Positions 1 through 8,496 of a stretch of 64,000 nt of DNA are shown here, piece after piece. Under the pieces are notes generated by a model. It saw nothing but the letters and a program-made list of their open reading frames with translations, ran no database searches and was not told the origin of the DNA. The stretch's first letter is position 1, and the number at the start of each line of letters is the position of its first letter. The position numbers were made by a program, and so were the translations under genes. Source of the stretch: Bradyrhizobium sp. RD5-C2 (GTDB lineage: Bacteria > Pseudomonadota > Alphaproteobacteria > Rhizobiales > Xanthobacteraceae). Where the stretch lies: contig NZ_BOVL01000067.1 of assembly GCF_019972155.1 (NCBI RefSeq), positions 78,303 through 142,302 of the forward strand, in the 5' to 3' direction.

Positions 1-1362
1 GAGCGCGACGGCGATCTGCTTGGTGATGGCGTCAACATCGCCGCGCGGCTCGAGGGCCTCGCCGAGGTCGGCGGCATCTGCGTGTCGCGCGCCGTGCACG
101 AGCAGGTCGCCAACAAGCTGTCGGTGCAATTCGCCGACATCGGCGCGCAGGAAGTGAAGAACATCCCGACCCCCGTGCACGCCTACATGGTGGCGATGCG
201 GCGTGAGGACGGCACCTACGCGATGCCGCAGGTCAAGAAGCCGATCAAGGCCGCTGCTGCGGGCGCACCGGCCTGGATGTGGCCCGCTGCCATCACCGTG
301 GTGCTGTTGGCCGCGATCGGTGTCGGCGGTTTCCTCTATTACACCAAGCTCGAGACATCGGCGACGAAGCCTGCCGTCGTGGCAAGCTCCACGCCGGCAC
401 CCGCGCCGCTGGTATCGGCTTCACCGGCACCGTTGGTCGCAACGTCGCCATCAGCGTCGACCGCGCCGGCTGCCAAGCCTGCGTCGCCGCAGACGCCGGC
501 TGCATCGGCATCCTCGCCGTCGCCATCGATCACATCAGGCGACAAGCTCGCCACCGACATCATTCCGTTCGTCAGCGACCGCACCCGCGTTGCGCTCGCG
601 ACCGAATATGTGCCCGCGGGCGATTCCAAGGCGCTTGCCATCAACATCAACGGTTTCTCCGGTTGGAGCGCGGCGCAGCCGAACGCGGACGCGGCGAAGA
701 CCTCGGCGCTGGAGCAATGCCAGAAGCGCGCCGACAATGTGGGCTCGCCGCGCAAGTGCGAGCTGTATGCGGTCGGCAATACGATCGTGTATGCCCATGG
801 CCTACCGCCGGTCCCGCCGTTGCCGTGGGTCAAGCGTGATGCGCTGGTCGAGAAGCCGTACGCCACCAAGGATGTTCCGCTGCTGCGCGAGGCGGCCAAG
901 GCCCGGCTCGACAGTCTGTTTGTGCCGGGGCGCAAGACGCGAACCATCGCGCTCGGTCCGGGTGGTCACTTCTTTTTCAGTTCGGGCATCGATTCGCTCG
1001 AGGAATCGGCGCGGCGCAATTTGCAGGGCTGCGGCGCGGTCGCGGGCGTGCCCTGCACGATCGTCGTGGTCGACGATGTCTTCGTGGTTCCGGTTCCGTC
1101 CACATTGCGCGTGACCGGCTTCTTCAAGGCCGCGGACAGCTCGGTCATCGTGCCGGGCGAGCGGAGCGACGTCGCGCGGAAGCTTGCCGAAGCGACGGCA
1201 GGCTGGAATGCGGTTGCGGTCGGGACGCAGGGACGGCCGGGACTGGGGTTGAAGGAGGAGAACGAGCAGGGCGCGGTCAGCGCCGCGCTCGGTGACTGCG
1301 CCAAGCGCGACAGCGATTGCTATGTCATCGCGATCGGTCCGTTCACGGTCGGCCCGAACTAA
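1..1362 (+). CDS. Class III adenylate/guanylate cyclase, 3' part, with periplasmic Cys-pair repeat domain
   Basis: The frame is open from the first base, so the gene starts upstream of the window. Residues 8-16 (counting from base 1) hold the end of a class III cyclase domain, G-D-G-V-N-I-A-A-R, with the catalytic Asn12 and Arg16. A single membrane segment follows at about residues 93-114, then an Ala/Pro/Ser-rich linker, then about 270 residues that should lie outside the inner membrane. That outer part contains three similar units, each with a pair of cysteines (239/252, 343/351, 432/439) and a following hydrophobic strand plus Gly. The topology (cytoplasmic cyclase at the N-terminus, sensor at the C-terminus) is the reverse of the usual order. 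The substrate (ATP or GTP) and the signal sensed cannot be read from the fragment. A palindromic repeat begins on the base after the stop codon. Confidence 0.85.
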   Translation, partial: ERDGDLLGDGVNIAARLEGLAEVGGICVSRAVHEQVANKLSVQFADIGAQEVKNIPTPVHAYMVAMRREDGTYAMPQVKKPIKAAAAGAPAWMWPAAITVVLLAAIGVGGFLYYTKLETSATKPAVVASSTPAPAPLVSASPAPLVATSPSASTAPAAKPASPQTPAASASSPSPSITSGDKLATDIIPFVSDRTRVALATEYVPAGDSKALAININGFSGWSAAQPNADAAKTSALEQCQKRADNVGSPRKCELYAVGNTIVYAHGLPPVPPLPWVKRDALVEKPYATKDVPLLREAAKARLDSLFVPGRKTRTIALGPGGHFFFSSGIDSLEESARRNLQGCGAVAGVPCTIVVVDDVFVVPVPSTLRVTGFFKAADSSVIVPGERSDVARKLAEATAGWNAVAVGTQGRPGLGLKEENEQGAVSAALGDCAKRDSDCYVIAIGPFTVGPN

Positions 1363-1458
1363 AGCATGATCCGGAAAAGTGCGAAGCGGTTTTCCGAGAA
1401 GATCATGCTCAAACAAGGAGCTAATGCGCGATGAGGAGTTAACCTCACCTCATCGCGC
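1363..1458. repeat. Palindromic repeat family A, copy 1
   Basis: A stem with arms AGCATGATC (1363-1371) and GATCATGCT (1401-1409), reinforced by inner GGAAAA/TTTTCC pairing, is followed by a second hairpin with 11-nt arms at 1426-1436 and 1448-1458 (GCGCGATGAGG and its complement). The same two-hairpin element occurs at 2550-2649. It starts directly after the cyclase stop codon and may act as its terminator. Similar intergenic palindromes are common in Bradyrhizobium (family knowledge). Confidence 0.85.
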
Positions 1459-1588
1459 AGTAGAGCGCGATCCGAGAAATGTGAACCAGCTAACAGCAGG
1501 CATTGGCCACCGATGACAAGCTGCGGCGGGATGACGAATTGGCCCGATCGCATCGTGATGCTACTTCTGACGTAACGGACAAGATGCT

Positions 1589-2611
1589 GTGCTGACTTTT
1601 TCCACCGATGCTCTCCGCCCGCAGGACCGCTTCGAGCACTGGTGCGACGTGCGCGGCAAAAACCTGTTCGGGGTCACCATCGAGCTCGAGCGTGAGAAAC
1701 GGCCCGATTTCCGCGGTCGCTTTTCCGCGACGCAGGTCGGCGATGCCGTGCTGGCGGAAATGTCGGCGTCATCCTACCGCGTCAGCCGGACCTCATCCGA
1801 CATCGGACGCATTCCGAGCAACAGCCTGCATCTCGGCTGGCAGGTGCGCGGCCCCGGCCACATGAATATCGGCCGCGATCGCATCCAATGGGTCGGCAAC
1901 GGAGATATGGTGTTCGGCCATTCCAATCTTCCGTTTGCCTCGACGCCCGATCGGACCGACGGCTTTCGCTTCTTCAGCCTCAAGATTCCCGTCACGGACG
2001 AACTCGTGCTCGGTGCGCGAATCGAGGACGTGCCGCTGGTCGCGCTGGCGCGTGATGCGAGACTGACTCGGCTGGTCGGCGCCATGTTCCGCTCCATGAC
2101 GCGCGATCCGGCGCAGGCCGGGCGGTTCGCCGGCGAGGTCACGCATATGGTGCGGCTGGCGCTGCTGGCGCGCGGACGCGTGCGGCCACGCCAGGATGAG
2201 ATCCGTGCCGCGCTGCATGCCGGCTACCTCCATGCCGCGCGCGAAATCCTGCTGCGCGATCTGCATCGCGCCGCGCTCACGCCGGCCGCGGTCGCCACCG
2301 AGCTCGGCATTTCACTGCGGCAATTGCATGCGCTGTTCGAGCCGACCGGTCTCTCGTTTGCGCGAACGCTGACGGCGACGAGGTTGAAGGAGGCGATGCG
2401 GCTTCTCTCATCGATGCAGGAACGCGGCATCGACGAGATCGCGTTCTCATGCGGCTTCGACAGCATCGCGACCTTCTATCGCGTGTTCCGCGCGACCTAC
2501 GACATGACGCCGGGCGATGCACGGCGTCTTCCGCCGCAGGATCAGCTAGAGCATGATCCGGAAAAGTGTGAAGCGGTTTTCCGAAAAGATCATGCTCGAA
2601 CAAGAATCTAA
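1589..2611 (+). CDS. AraC family transcriptional regulator
   Basis: This is a 340-residue regulator. Residues 1-200 form a ligand/dimerisation domain of the AraC-binding type, and residues about 225-312 form the double helix-turn-helix (start of second helix pair near I-D-E-I-A-F-S-C-G-F, then the conserved F-Y-R-V-F-R and T-P-G-D-A-R). The start is a GTG, because the nearby ATG at 1584 runs into a stop at once. The protein should end soon after the T-P-G-D motif, but the frame continues about 20 residues into palindromic repeat family A and takes its stop from the repeat's second hairpin. Target genes are unknown. The gene is convergent with the rppH pair and has no close plus-strand partner. 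Confidence 0.85.
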   Translation: MLTFSTDALRPQDRFEHWCDVRGKNLFGVTIELEREKRPDFRGRFSATQVGDAVLAEMSASSYRVSRTSSDIGRIPSNSLHLGWQVRGPGHMNIGRDRIQWVGNGDMVFGHSNLPFASTPDRTDGFRFFSLKIPVTDELVLGARIEDVPLVALARDARLTRLVGAMFRSMTRDPAQAGRFAGEVTHMVRLALLARGRVRPRQDEIRAALHAGYLHAAREILLRDLHRAALTPAAVATELGISLRQLHALFEPTGLSFARTLTATRLKEAMRLLSSMQERGIDEIAFSCGFDSIATFYRVFRATYDMTPGDARRLPPQDQLEHDPEKCEAVFRKDHARTRI

Positions 2612-2649
2612 AGCGCGATGACGATTCAACCTAATCTCATCGCGCTTTA
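2550..2649. repeat. Palindromic repeat family A, copy 2, and bidirectional hairpin
   Basis: Stem arms AGCATGATC (2550-2558) and GATCATGCT (2588-2596) are followed by a perfect 13-nt inverted repeat (2609-2621 with 2637-2649, arm TAAAGCGCGATGA). The AraC stop TAA (2609-2611) lies in the left arm and the complementary-strand rppH stop TGA (2637-2639) lies in the right arm. The hairpin is therefore likely to end both convergent transcripts. Same element and orientation as 1363-1458. Confidence 0.88.
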
Positions 2650-3143
2650 GCGAATTCCGCGAACCGGATCGCGACCGCGCGATAGACCTCGCGGCGGAAC
2701 GGCACCACGAGATCGGCGACGCGATCGAGACGCTCCCAGCGCCATTGATCGAACTCCGCAGGCTGGCCGTTGCGCGGCGTCAACGGATCGATCTCGTCGT
2801 CGCGTCCGGTGAAGCGCAGCGCGAACCATTTCTGCCGCTGGCCGCGGAATTTGGCCAGCCGATGCGATGCCGGCCCGTCATAGGCCGGGAATTCGTAGGT
2901 CATCCAGTCGGTCTCGCCGAGATAGTCGGCGTTAACCGCTCCGGTTTCTTCCCACAATTCGCGCATCACCGCCTGGCGCGGATCCTCGCCGGCGTCGATG
3001 CCGCCTTGCGGCATCTGCCATTCGAGGCCGGGCAGCACGATCTCCGGACCGTCGTCCTTGATCCGGTGGCCGATCAGCACGCGTCCGTCGCCGTTGAACA
3101 GCGCGATGCCCACATTGGGGCGATAGGGTTTATCTGATGACAT
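2637..3143 (-). CDS. rppH: RNA pyrophosphohydrolase (Nudix)
   Basis: This is a 168-residue Nudix hydrolase of the RppH/NudH type. RppH removes pyrophosphate from the 5' triphosphate end of RNAs, which opens them to RNase E decay. The complete Nudix box runs from residue 47 to 69 (G-x5-E-x7-R-E-L-x-E-E-x-G). The family signatures Y-R-P-N-V-G-I near the N-terminus, G-Q-R-Q-K-W-F-A-L and P-A-E-F-D-x-W-R-W are all present. Length is normal for the family. A second RppH-like paralogue lies just upstream on the same strand (47-nt gap), so the two are probably co-transcribed at the end of the ctpA/deacetylase operon. The stop codon lies in a repeat hairpin. Confidence 0.93.
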   Translation of the reverse strand: MSSDKPYRPNVGIALFNGDGRVLIGHRIKDDGPEIVLPGLEWQMPQGGIDAGEDPRQAVMRELWEETGAVNADYLGETDWMTYEFPAYDGPASHRLAKFRGQRQKWFALRFTGRDDEIDPLTPRNGQPAEFDQWRWERLDRVADLVVPFRREVYRAVAIRFAEFAKAR

Positions 3144-3189
3144 TCTCGACCGGTGCGTCGCGCGTTGATCTGGCCGATCACCTGGCCAA

Positions 3190-3693
3190 TTACTTGGCCG
3201 CCAGACCGGCGAATTCCTTCACGACGCGCTCATAGACCGGACGCTTGAACGGCACAATCAGCTCCGGCAGATTCTTCATCGGCTCCCAGCGCCAGGTGAC
3301 GAACTCGGCCTTGTGGCCGCCGCCGGGGTGGGCGACGTTGATCTCGTTCTCGTTGCCGGTGAAGCGCAATGCGAACCACTTCTGCCGCTGGCCGCGATAG
3401 CGGCCCTTCCAGGCGCGGCCTGCGACGGTGCGCGGGATATCATAGATCAGCCAGTCCGAGACCTCGCCGAGCTTCTCCACGGATTTGACGCTGGTCTCTT
3501 CATAGAGCTCGCGTCGCGCGGCCTGAAACGTATCCTCACCGGGATCGACGCCGCCTTGCGGCATCTGCCAGACATGGGCGTCGTCGACATGCTCGATGCC
3601 GCCGGCGCGGCGTCCGATGAAGACCAGCCCGGCCGTATTGAGCAGCATGATGCCGACGCAGGTTCGATAGGGCAGGTCCTCATAACGTGCCAT
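3190..3693 (-). CDS. rppH: RNA pyrophosphohydrolase paralogue (Nudix)
   Basis: This 167-residue protein is a second Nudix hydrolase with the RppH signatures W-Q-M-P-Q-G-G, G-Q-R-Q-K-W-F-A-L and A-E-F-x-x-W-R-W. The Nudix box (residues 47-69) is intact in its metal-binding Glu residues, but the last conserved Gly is replaced by Ser (E-E-T-S). The ATG at 3693 is chosen because a GAGG motif lies about 10 nt upstream; a GTG 18 nt further up is possible but has no ribosome site. It lies downstream of the polysaccharide deacetylase gene (82-nt gap). Which of the two paralogues is the main RNA 5'-end processing enzyme cannot be told from sequence. A diadenosine-polyphosphate or nucleotide substrate is possible for one of them. 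Confidence 0.88.
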   Translation of the reverse strand: MARYEDLPYRTCVGIMLLNTAGLVFIGRRAGGIEHVDDAHVWQMPQGGVDPGEDTFQAARRELYEETSVKSVEKLGEVSDWLIYDIPRTVAGRAWKGRYRGQRQKWFALRFTGNENEINVAHPGGGHKAEFVTWRWEPMKNLPELIVPFKRPVYERVVKEFAGLAAK

Positions 3694-3775
3694 GCTGCCG
3701 CTACCTCGCACAGTTCCTGGTGTCGCCCGACCCGGCCCCCCGGCAAGGTCTTAGGTTGCACCAACAGATTGATCT

Positions 3776-4990
3776 CTAGCCCGATTTTGATTTCAGCATC
3801 GCCGTTGTCAATGGCACAAGCATGATGCCCTTGGAGTCCAGTGTCTTGAGCCAGACGCCGAGCCGCTCGATCGAGACCGGCAGCGCCGATGCGACGCCCA
3901 CGGCCGTGCCGCGTTCCTTGGCGATTGTTTCCAGCTTGACCAGCGCGCGGTCGATTTCCGCCGATGTCGGCACCACGTCGATGGCGAAATCGGCCTTGGC
4001 GAACGGCAACGATTGGCCGGCCGAGAGGCTCTGCGCGAGGCTGCGCGGGGTGGAACCGTCGTCGAAGAAGCTCAAACCGCGCTTGGCCGCCTCGCGCACG
4101 ATGGGCTGCATCACCGGATCGGTCGCGACGAACCGGGCTCCCATGAAATTGGCGATCCCGGCATAGCCCTGCAGGCGGCTGAGGTGCCAATAGAGACGGT
4201 CGAGGTTCTGCTCGCTGCTCAATGTGGTCAGCAGGGTCTGCGGGCCCGGATCGTTGTCGGGATAGTCGAACGGCTCCATCGGAATCTGCAGCAGTATCTC
4301 GTGGCGCTGGGTCCGGGCGCGTTCCGCGAGCTTGCCGGGGTCGGCGCCGTAGGGTGTGAAGGCCAGCGTCACGGCCGGCGGCAGCTTCATGATGGCGTCA
4401 GTGGTCTTGGCGGCGCCGACCCCGAGGCCGGCGACGACGATGGCGACCACGGGCATCCGGGCCGCCTTGGCGCGGTCGGCTTCGCCCGCATAGACCGTGA
4501 ACGGCTTCAGGCCGTCGGCGACGACAGGGATCATGCCGTAGCGCGACTTTTCCAGCAGGCGCGGGTCGATCCCGGTCATCGCGAGCGGCGGCGCATCGCC
4601 ATCCGTCGTCTTTTCCGCTGGATCGCCGGCGCCGATCACGACGTCCTGGCGCTTGCCGCTGGAGCCGTCGATGATGGTGACGGTCTTGGCGTCGTTCTTT
4701 GCGTCGCCGGCTGCGGCCGGCGCCTTGGCGGCGGATTTGACCGCCGGTTCGGCCGGGGCGTGCTTATCGTCGGTGGCTGCGGGCGCGGGATTACGGAGGG
4801 CGATGCGGGCAATCGGTTCGCCGCCGAGCGGATTGTCGTTGAACAGGGCGACGCCGGCGAAACCGACCAGCACGAGGCCCAGCAGGACGGCGAGCGCCTG
4901 CATCGCCGTGAACGGCAGGCGGACACGGCGCGTCCTGCCCGCGGTGTTCTGCCCAAGCGGCGTGCTCAGTTCGTCGGCCGCTTCTGCCAT
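3776..4990 (-). CDS. Divergent polysaccharide deacetylase family protein
   Basis: This 404-residue envelope protein belongs to the divergent polysaccharide deacetylase group (COG2861/YibQ-like). A membrane anchor spans residues about 28-49, followed by an Ala/Pro/Lys-rich linker and a C-terminal NodB-like barrel from about residue 175 (V-A-I-V-V-A-G-L-G at its start; E-I-L-L-Q-I-P-M-E-P and N-F-M-G-A-R further on). The start at 4990 has a GGGAGG motif directly upstream; a longer open frame starting at 5062 has none. It lies downstream of ctpA and the EnvC-like gene, the arrangement in which YibQ-like proteins are usually found, pointing to cell-wall turnover. Catalytic activity is not certain, as this group often lacks the canonical metal site. 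Confidence 0.85.
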   Translation of the reverse strand: MAEAADELSTPLGQNTAGRTRRVRLPFTAMQALAVLLGLVLVGFAGVALFNDNPLGGEPIARIALRNPAPAATDDKHAPAEPAVKSAAKAPAAAGDAKNDAKTVTIIDGSSGKRQDVVIGAGDPAEKTTDGDAPPLAMTGIDPRLLEKSRYGMIPVVADGLKPFTVYAGEADRAKAARMPVVAIVVAGLGVGAAKTTDAIMKLPPAVTLAFTPYGADPGKLAERARTQRHEILLQIPMEPFDYPDNDPGPQTLLTTLSSEQNLDRLYWHLSRLQGYAGIANFMGARFVATDPVMQPIVREAAKRGLSFFDDGSTPRSLAQSLSAGQSLPFAKADFAIDVVPTSAEIDRALVKLETIAKERGTAVGVASALPVSIERLGVWLKTLDSKGIMLVPLTTAMLKSKSG

Positions 4991-5094
4991 GACCCTCCCC
5001 GAATCAACAGCGCGAACGATAGCACGATGCGGTGCATTCCCGCGCGCCGGCCTCCCCGTCAAAGCACGGCCGGCGGTGGACGGCGAAAACAGAA

Positions 5095-5116
5095 AGGGCG
5101 GCCCGAGGGCCGCCCT
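5095..5116 (-). terminator. Rho-independent terminator after ctpA
   Basis: Read on the minus strand, a 10-bp GC-only stem (arm AGGGCGGCCC) with a tiny loop is followed by a T-rich tract (TTTCTGTTTTC). It lies 25 bases beyond the ctpA stop codon and separates ctpA from the deacetylase gene. Confidence 0.85.
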
Positions 5117-5140
5117 GTTCGTCGAATCAATTGGATGGGA

Positions 5141-6526
5141 TCAGTTCGCGGACTTGTTGGCCGGCTTGTCGGCGGCGGCCTTGTCGCCGGTTGCCTTGTC
5201 ACCGGACGGAGCGGCCGGTGCCGGCGTAGCGTTCGAGGTCGACTTGATGCCGTGCAGCAGGTCGTCGGCCATCTTCAGTGCCTTGTCGTCCTTGGCGTCC
5301 GGCGGGACGTAGGACTGCGAGCCGGTCTTCTCGTCGCCATCGTTCTTCAGATGGCCGCGCAGCGAAGCCTCGCCCTTGGTGTCGGTGCGCGCCTTCAGCT
5401 CTTCCGGCACGTCCTGCAGCACCTCGATGTCGGGCACGATGCCCTTGGCCTGGATCGACTTGCCCGACGGCGTGTAGTAGCGCGCAGTGGTCAGGCGCAG
5501 CGCGCCGTTGCCCGAGCCGAGCGGGATGATGGTCTGCACCGAGCCCTTGCCGAACGAGCGGGTGCCGACCAGCGTCGCACGCTTGTGGTCCTGCAGTGCG
5601 CCGGCGACGATTTCGGAGGCCGAGGCCGAGCCGCCGTTGATCAGCACGATGACCGGCTTGCCCTTGGTCAGGTCGCCTGGGTGAGCGGCGCGGCGCTGGG
5701 TTTCCTCGGCATTGCGTCCACGGGTCGATACGATCTCGCCGCGCTCCAGGAAGGAGTCGGATACGGTGACGGCCTCTTCGAGCAGGCCGCCGGGATTGTT
5801 TCTGAGATCGATGACGTAGCCCTTCAGCTTGTCGCCGATCTGGCTCTGCAGGTTGGCGACCTCCTTCTTCAGGCCTTCGGTGGTCTGCTCGTTGAAGGTG
5901 GTGATCCGGATATAGGCGATGTCGTCGGCCTCGACGCGTGCGCGTACCGAGCGGACGCGGATGTTGTCGCGCACCAGCGTGACGTCGATCGGATTGTCCT
6001 GGCCCTTGCGGATGATCTTGAGCTTGATCTTGGTGTTGACCGGACCGCGCATCTTCTCGACGGCCTGGTTCAAGGTCAGGCCCTGCACGGCCTCGTCGTC
6101 GAGGTTGGTGATGATGTCGTTGGCCATGATGCCGGCCTTCGAGGCCGGGGTGTCGTCGATCGGCGAGACCACCTTGATCAGGCCGTCTTCCATCGTGACC
6201 TCGATGCCGAGGCCGCCGAACTCGCCGCGGGTCTGCACCTGCATGTCGCGGAAGCTCTTGGCGTCCATGTAGCTCGAGTGCGGGTCGAGGCCGGACAGCA
6301 TGCCCGAGATCGCGGACTCAACGAGCTTGCTGTCATCCGGCTTCTCGACATAGTCGCTGCGCACCCGTTCGAACACGTCGCCGAACAGATTGAGCTGGCG
6401 GTAGGTGTCCGACGTCGCGGCGCGCGCGCTCGATCCCATCAGCACAGCGCGGGGCTGCGTGACGAAAAGCGTCAGGGCCGCGCCGGTGGCGGCGCTAAGG
6501 AGAATTACCGAAGTCTTGCGCATCAT
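5141..6526 (-). CDS. ctpA: Carboxyl-terminal processing protease, S41 family
   Basis: This 461-residue periplasmic serine protease cuts proteins near their C-termini. In Gram-negatives, CtpA/Prc enzymes control peptidoglycan hydrolases. There is an N-terminal signal/anchor (residues 5-25), a PDZ domain (about 103-175, G-G-L-G-I-E-V ... G-I-M-A-N-D-I-I), and the S41 catalytic core with the G-G-S-A-S-A-S-E-I serine motif (298-306) and Lys327 in S-F-G-K-G-S-V. The C-terminal 50 residues are an Ala/Lys/Asp-rich tail. The start codon overlaps the stop of the EnvC-like gene by 4 nt (ATGA), so the two are translationally coupled. A strong terminator follows. Confidence 0.96.
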   Translation of the reverse strand: MMRKTSVILLSAATGAALTLFVTQPRAVLMGSSARAATSDTYRQLNLFGDVFERVRSDYVEKPDDSKLVESAISGMLSGLDPHSSYMDAKSFRDMQVQTRGEFGGLGIEVTMEDGLIKVVSPIDDTPASKAGIMANDIITNLDDEAVQGLTLNQAVEKMRGPVNTKIKLKIIRKGQDNPIDVTLVRDNIRVRSVRARVEADDIAYIRITTFNEQTTEGLKKEVANLQSQIGDKLKGYVIDLRNNPGGLLEEAVTVSDSFLERGEIVSTRGRNAEETQRRAAHPGDLTKGKPVIVLINGGSASASEIVAGALQDHKRATLVGTRSFGKGSVQTIIPLGSGNGALRLTTARYYTPSGKSIQAKGIVPDIEVLQDVPEELKARTDTKGEASLRGHLKNDGDEKTGSQSYVPPDAKDDKALKMADDLLHGIKSTSNATPAPAAPSGDKATGDKAAADKPANKSAN

Positions 6527-7923
6527 CCGCGAACCTTTTCGCCTTCATTTGCGGCCCACCATGGACCTGGATCAATTGGAGTGCCGTCTTTCCGGAACTC
6601 GACATAGAGCACTGGCTGGCTCGCATTGGTCGCGAGAATCGATGCAACCTGGGACGTCGACCCCATGGTCGCAACCGGCTCCCCCGTTAGCACAAACTGG
6701 CCGATGTTTACCGAAATACGCTCCATCCCGGCGATCAGGACATGATACCCGCCCCCGGCATTGAGGATCAAGAGTTGTCCATAGCTGCGGAAAGGACCAG
6801 CGTAAACAACCCAGCCGTCACACGGGGTTGTGACCTGGGCGCCCGGTTTGGCGGCCAAAGAAATGCCCTTTTGTACGCCCCCCGCGCCATCGGAACCGCC
6901 AAATTCGCGAATCTTGGTGCCATTCACGGGATAGGAGAACAGGCCTTTGGCCGAGGCGAAGGCGACCGCCGGGCTCATGCGGGCCGGGTCCTTGAGCGCC
7001 CCCAGATTCGGCTTGCCGTTCACGGTCGCCGGCGCCCCCTGGAGGCTGGCCGTGGCGGCCGCCTTGGCCGCGCTCTTGAGGTCCTGCTCCATCTTGGCGA
7101 TCAGGCCCTGCAGATCGGCGGCCTGCTTCGACAGCGCGATGGCGCGGGCGCCTTCGGCTTCCATGTCCTTTTCGGCCGTGCTCTGCTGCCGCTGCCGTTC
7201 GTCGACCAGCGCCGCCAGGCGGGTCTGGTCTTCCTTCAGCTTGTCGCGATCCGCCGCCAGCGCATCGCGCTCGGTCGAGATGGTCTTGCGCAGCGCCACC
7301 AGTTCGCCGAGATCGGCCGCAAGCTTCTCGGCGCGGACGCGCAGCTCCGGCACCACCGCGCCGAGCAGCATCGCGGTGCGCAGCGATTGCAGCGCGTCCT
7401 CGGGCCGCACCAGCAGCGCCGGCGGTGTGCGCCGTCCGGCGCGCTGCAACGCGGCCAGCACCTCGATCACCTCGGAGCGCCGTGAATCGAGCGAGCCGCG
7501 GATGTCGCGCTCGCGGCCGTCGAGCGGCTGCAAGCGGGCCTCGGCGTCGGCGATCCGCGTCTCGACGCTGCGCACCTGGCCGGCAATGTCGATCAGCTGC
7601 TGATTGAGCTTGCTGCGGTCCTGGCCGATCGCGGCGATGTCGGCCTTCAGCTTCTCCTGCAGCTCGGTGGCCTTGTGCTGCTGTTCGCGCGCGGCCTCGA
7701 GCTCCTGCTCGCGCTGCTTGATGGCGTCGGGCGATGTCTCCGCTGTCGCGGCCTGCTGTGCCGGCGGTGCAGACTGTTGTGCGGCTGGTGTCGTTTGCGC
7801 ATGCGCCGCGCTCAGCGGATACGCAGCGAGCATGGCGATCGACAGAGGCAGGGATGCCGGCAGCCAGCGGCGGCGCGCGCTGCCGAGATGCGAATCCGAA
7901 GCTGTGTCCCGCTTGTGCTGCAT
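6523..7923 (-). CDS. EnvC-like murein hydrolase activator (degenerate LytM/M23)
   Basis: This 466-residue exported protein has a signal peptide ending near residue 42 (A-H-A-Q), a long coiled coil (about 65-290) and a C-terminal LytM/M23 domain (about 325-460). The zinc ligands of active M23 peptidases are lost: the H-x-G-I-D motif reads Q-K-G-I-S, and the terminal H-x-H reads Y-V-E. That is the pattern of EnvC/NlpD proteins, which activate amidases for daughter-cell separation rather than cut peptidoglycan themselves. The gene is coupled to ctpA by a 4-nt overlap. Activation of an AmiC-type amidase is inferred from family. Confidence 0.9.
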   Translation of the reverse strand: MQHKRDTASDSHLGSARRRWLPASLPLSIAMLAAYPLSAAHAQTTPAAQQSAPPAQQAATAETSPDAIKQREQELEAAREQQHKATELQEKLKADIAAIGQDRSKLNQQLIDIAGQVRSVETRIADAEARLQPLDGRERDIRGSLDSRRSEVIEVLAALQRAGRRTPPALLVRPEDALQSLRTAMLLGAVVPELRVRAEKLAADLGELVALRKTISTERDALAADRDKLKEDQTRLAALVDERQRQQSTAEKDMEAEGARAIALSKQAADLQGLIAKMEQDLKSAAKAAATASLQGAPATVNGKPNLGALKDPARMSPAVAFASAKGLFSYPVNGTKIREFGGSDGAGGVQKGISLAAKPGAQVTTPCDGWVVYAGPFRSYGQLLILNAGGGYHVLIAGMERISVNIGQFVLTGEPVATMGSTSQVASILATNASQPVLYVEFRKDGTPIDPGPWWAANEGEKVRG

Positions 7924-7963
7924 TCGCGTGCGTTCAGCGCTTTCGACTGTCCGTCACCGCGCC

Positions 7964-8449
7964 TCAGGCGCGATGATAGGGATGGCCGGCCAAAATGGTC
8001 GCGGCCCGATAAATCTGTTCCAGAAGCATGACGCGGACCATTTGGTGCGGCCAGGTCGCGGAGCCGAATGCAATACGCAACGAAGCCTTGCGCTGCAATT
8101 CAGGCGAAAGTCCGTCCGCGCCGCCGATCACGAAGACAGTATGCGCTGTCCCCTCGTCGCGCCAGCGGCCGAGCTGCTGCGCAAAGCTCGCGCTGTCGAT
8201 GCTCTTGCCGCGTTCGTCGAGCGCGACCAGCATGTGCTTTTCCGGCAGCAGCGCCGCGATCGCCGCGGCCTCCTCGGCGATGCGCGCTGGCGTGTCGCGC
8301 GCGCGGCTCTCCGCAATCTCATGGATCTCAAGGCCGCGAAAGCCGAGCTTGCGGCCGATATCTTCGAAGCGCTCGCGGTAGCGCTCGGCGAGCTCCCGTT
8401 CAGGGCCCTGTTTCAGGCGGCCGATGCAGATCACGACAAGACGCATCAA
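7964..8449 (-). CDS. rlmH: 23S rRNA (pseudouridine-1915-N3)-methyltransferase
   Basis: This 161-residue SPOUT-class methyltransferase methylates pseudouridine 1915 in helix 69 of 23S rRNA. The family motifs are clear: an N-terminal strand with C-I-G-R-L-K, L-D-E-R-G-K in the middle, the knotted SAM site F-V-I-G-G-A-D-G-L, and the C-terminal H-Q-M-V-R-V-M-L-L-E-Q-I-Y-R-A. Length is typical. Two adjacent ATG codons can serve as start (8449 or 8446). The rsfS-rlmH pair is conserved in most bacteria, which supports the call. Confidence 0.97.
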   Translation of the reverse strand: MMRLVVICIGRLKQGPERELAERYRERFEDIGRKLGFRGLEIHEIAESRARDTPARIAEEAAAIAALLPEKHMLVALDERGKSIDSASFAQQLGRWRDEGTAHTVFVIGGADGLSPELQRKASLRIAFGSATWPHQMVRVMLLEQIYRAATILAGHPYHRA

Positions 8450-8496
8450 CGCAGACTAGCTGCGCTGCAGCCGATTCGCATCGGCTTCGATACGCC

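Noticed and set aside
4013..6607. Very long open frame on the plus strand opposite the deacetylase and ctpA genes
   Set aside because: It is antisense to two well-supported genes, has no domain, and its composition is what high-GC coding DNA gives in the opposite frame.
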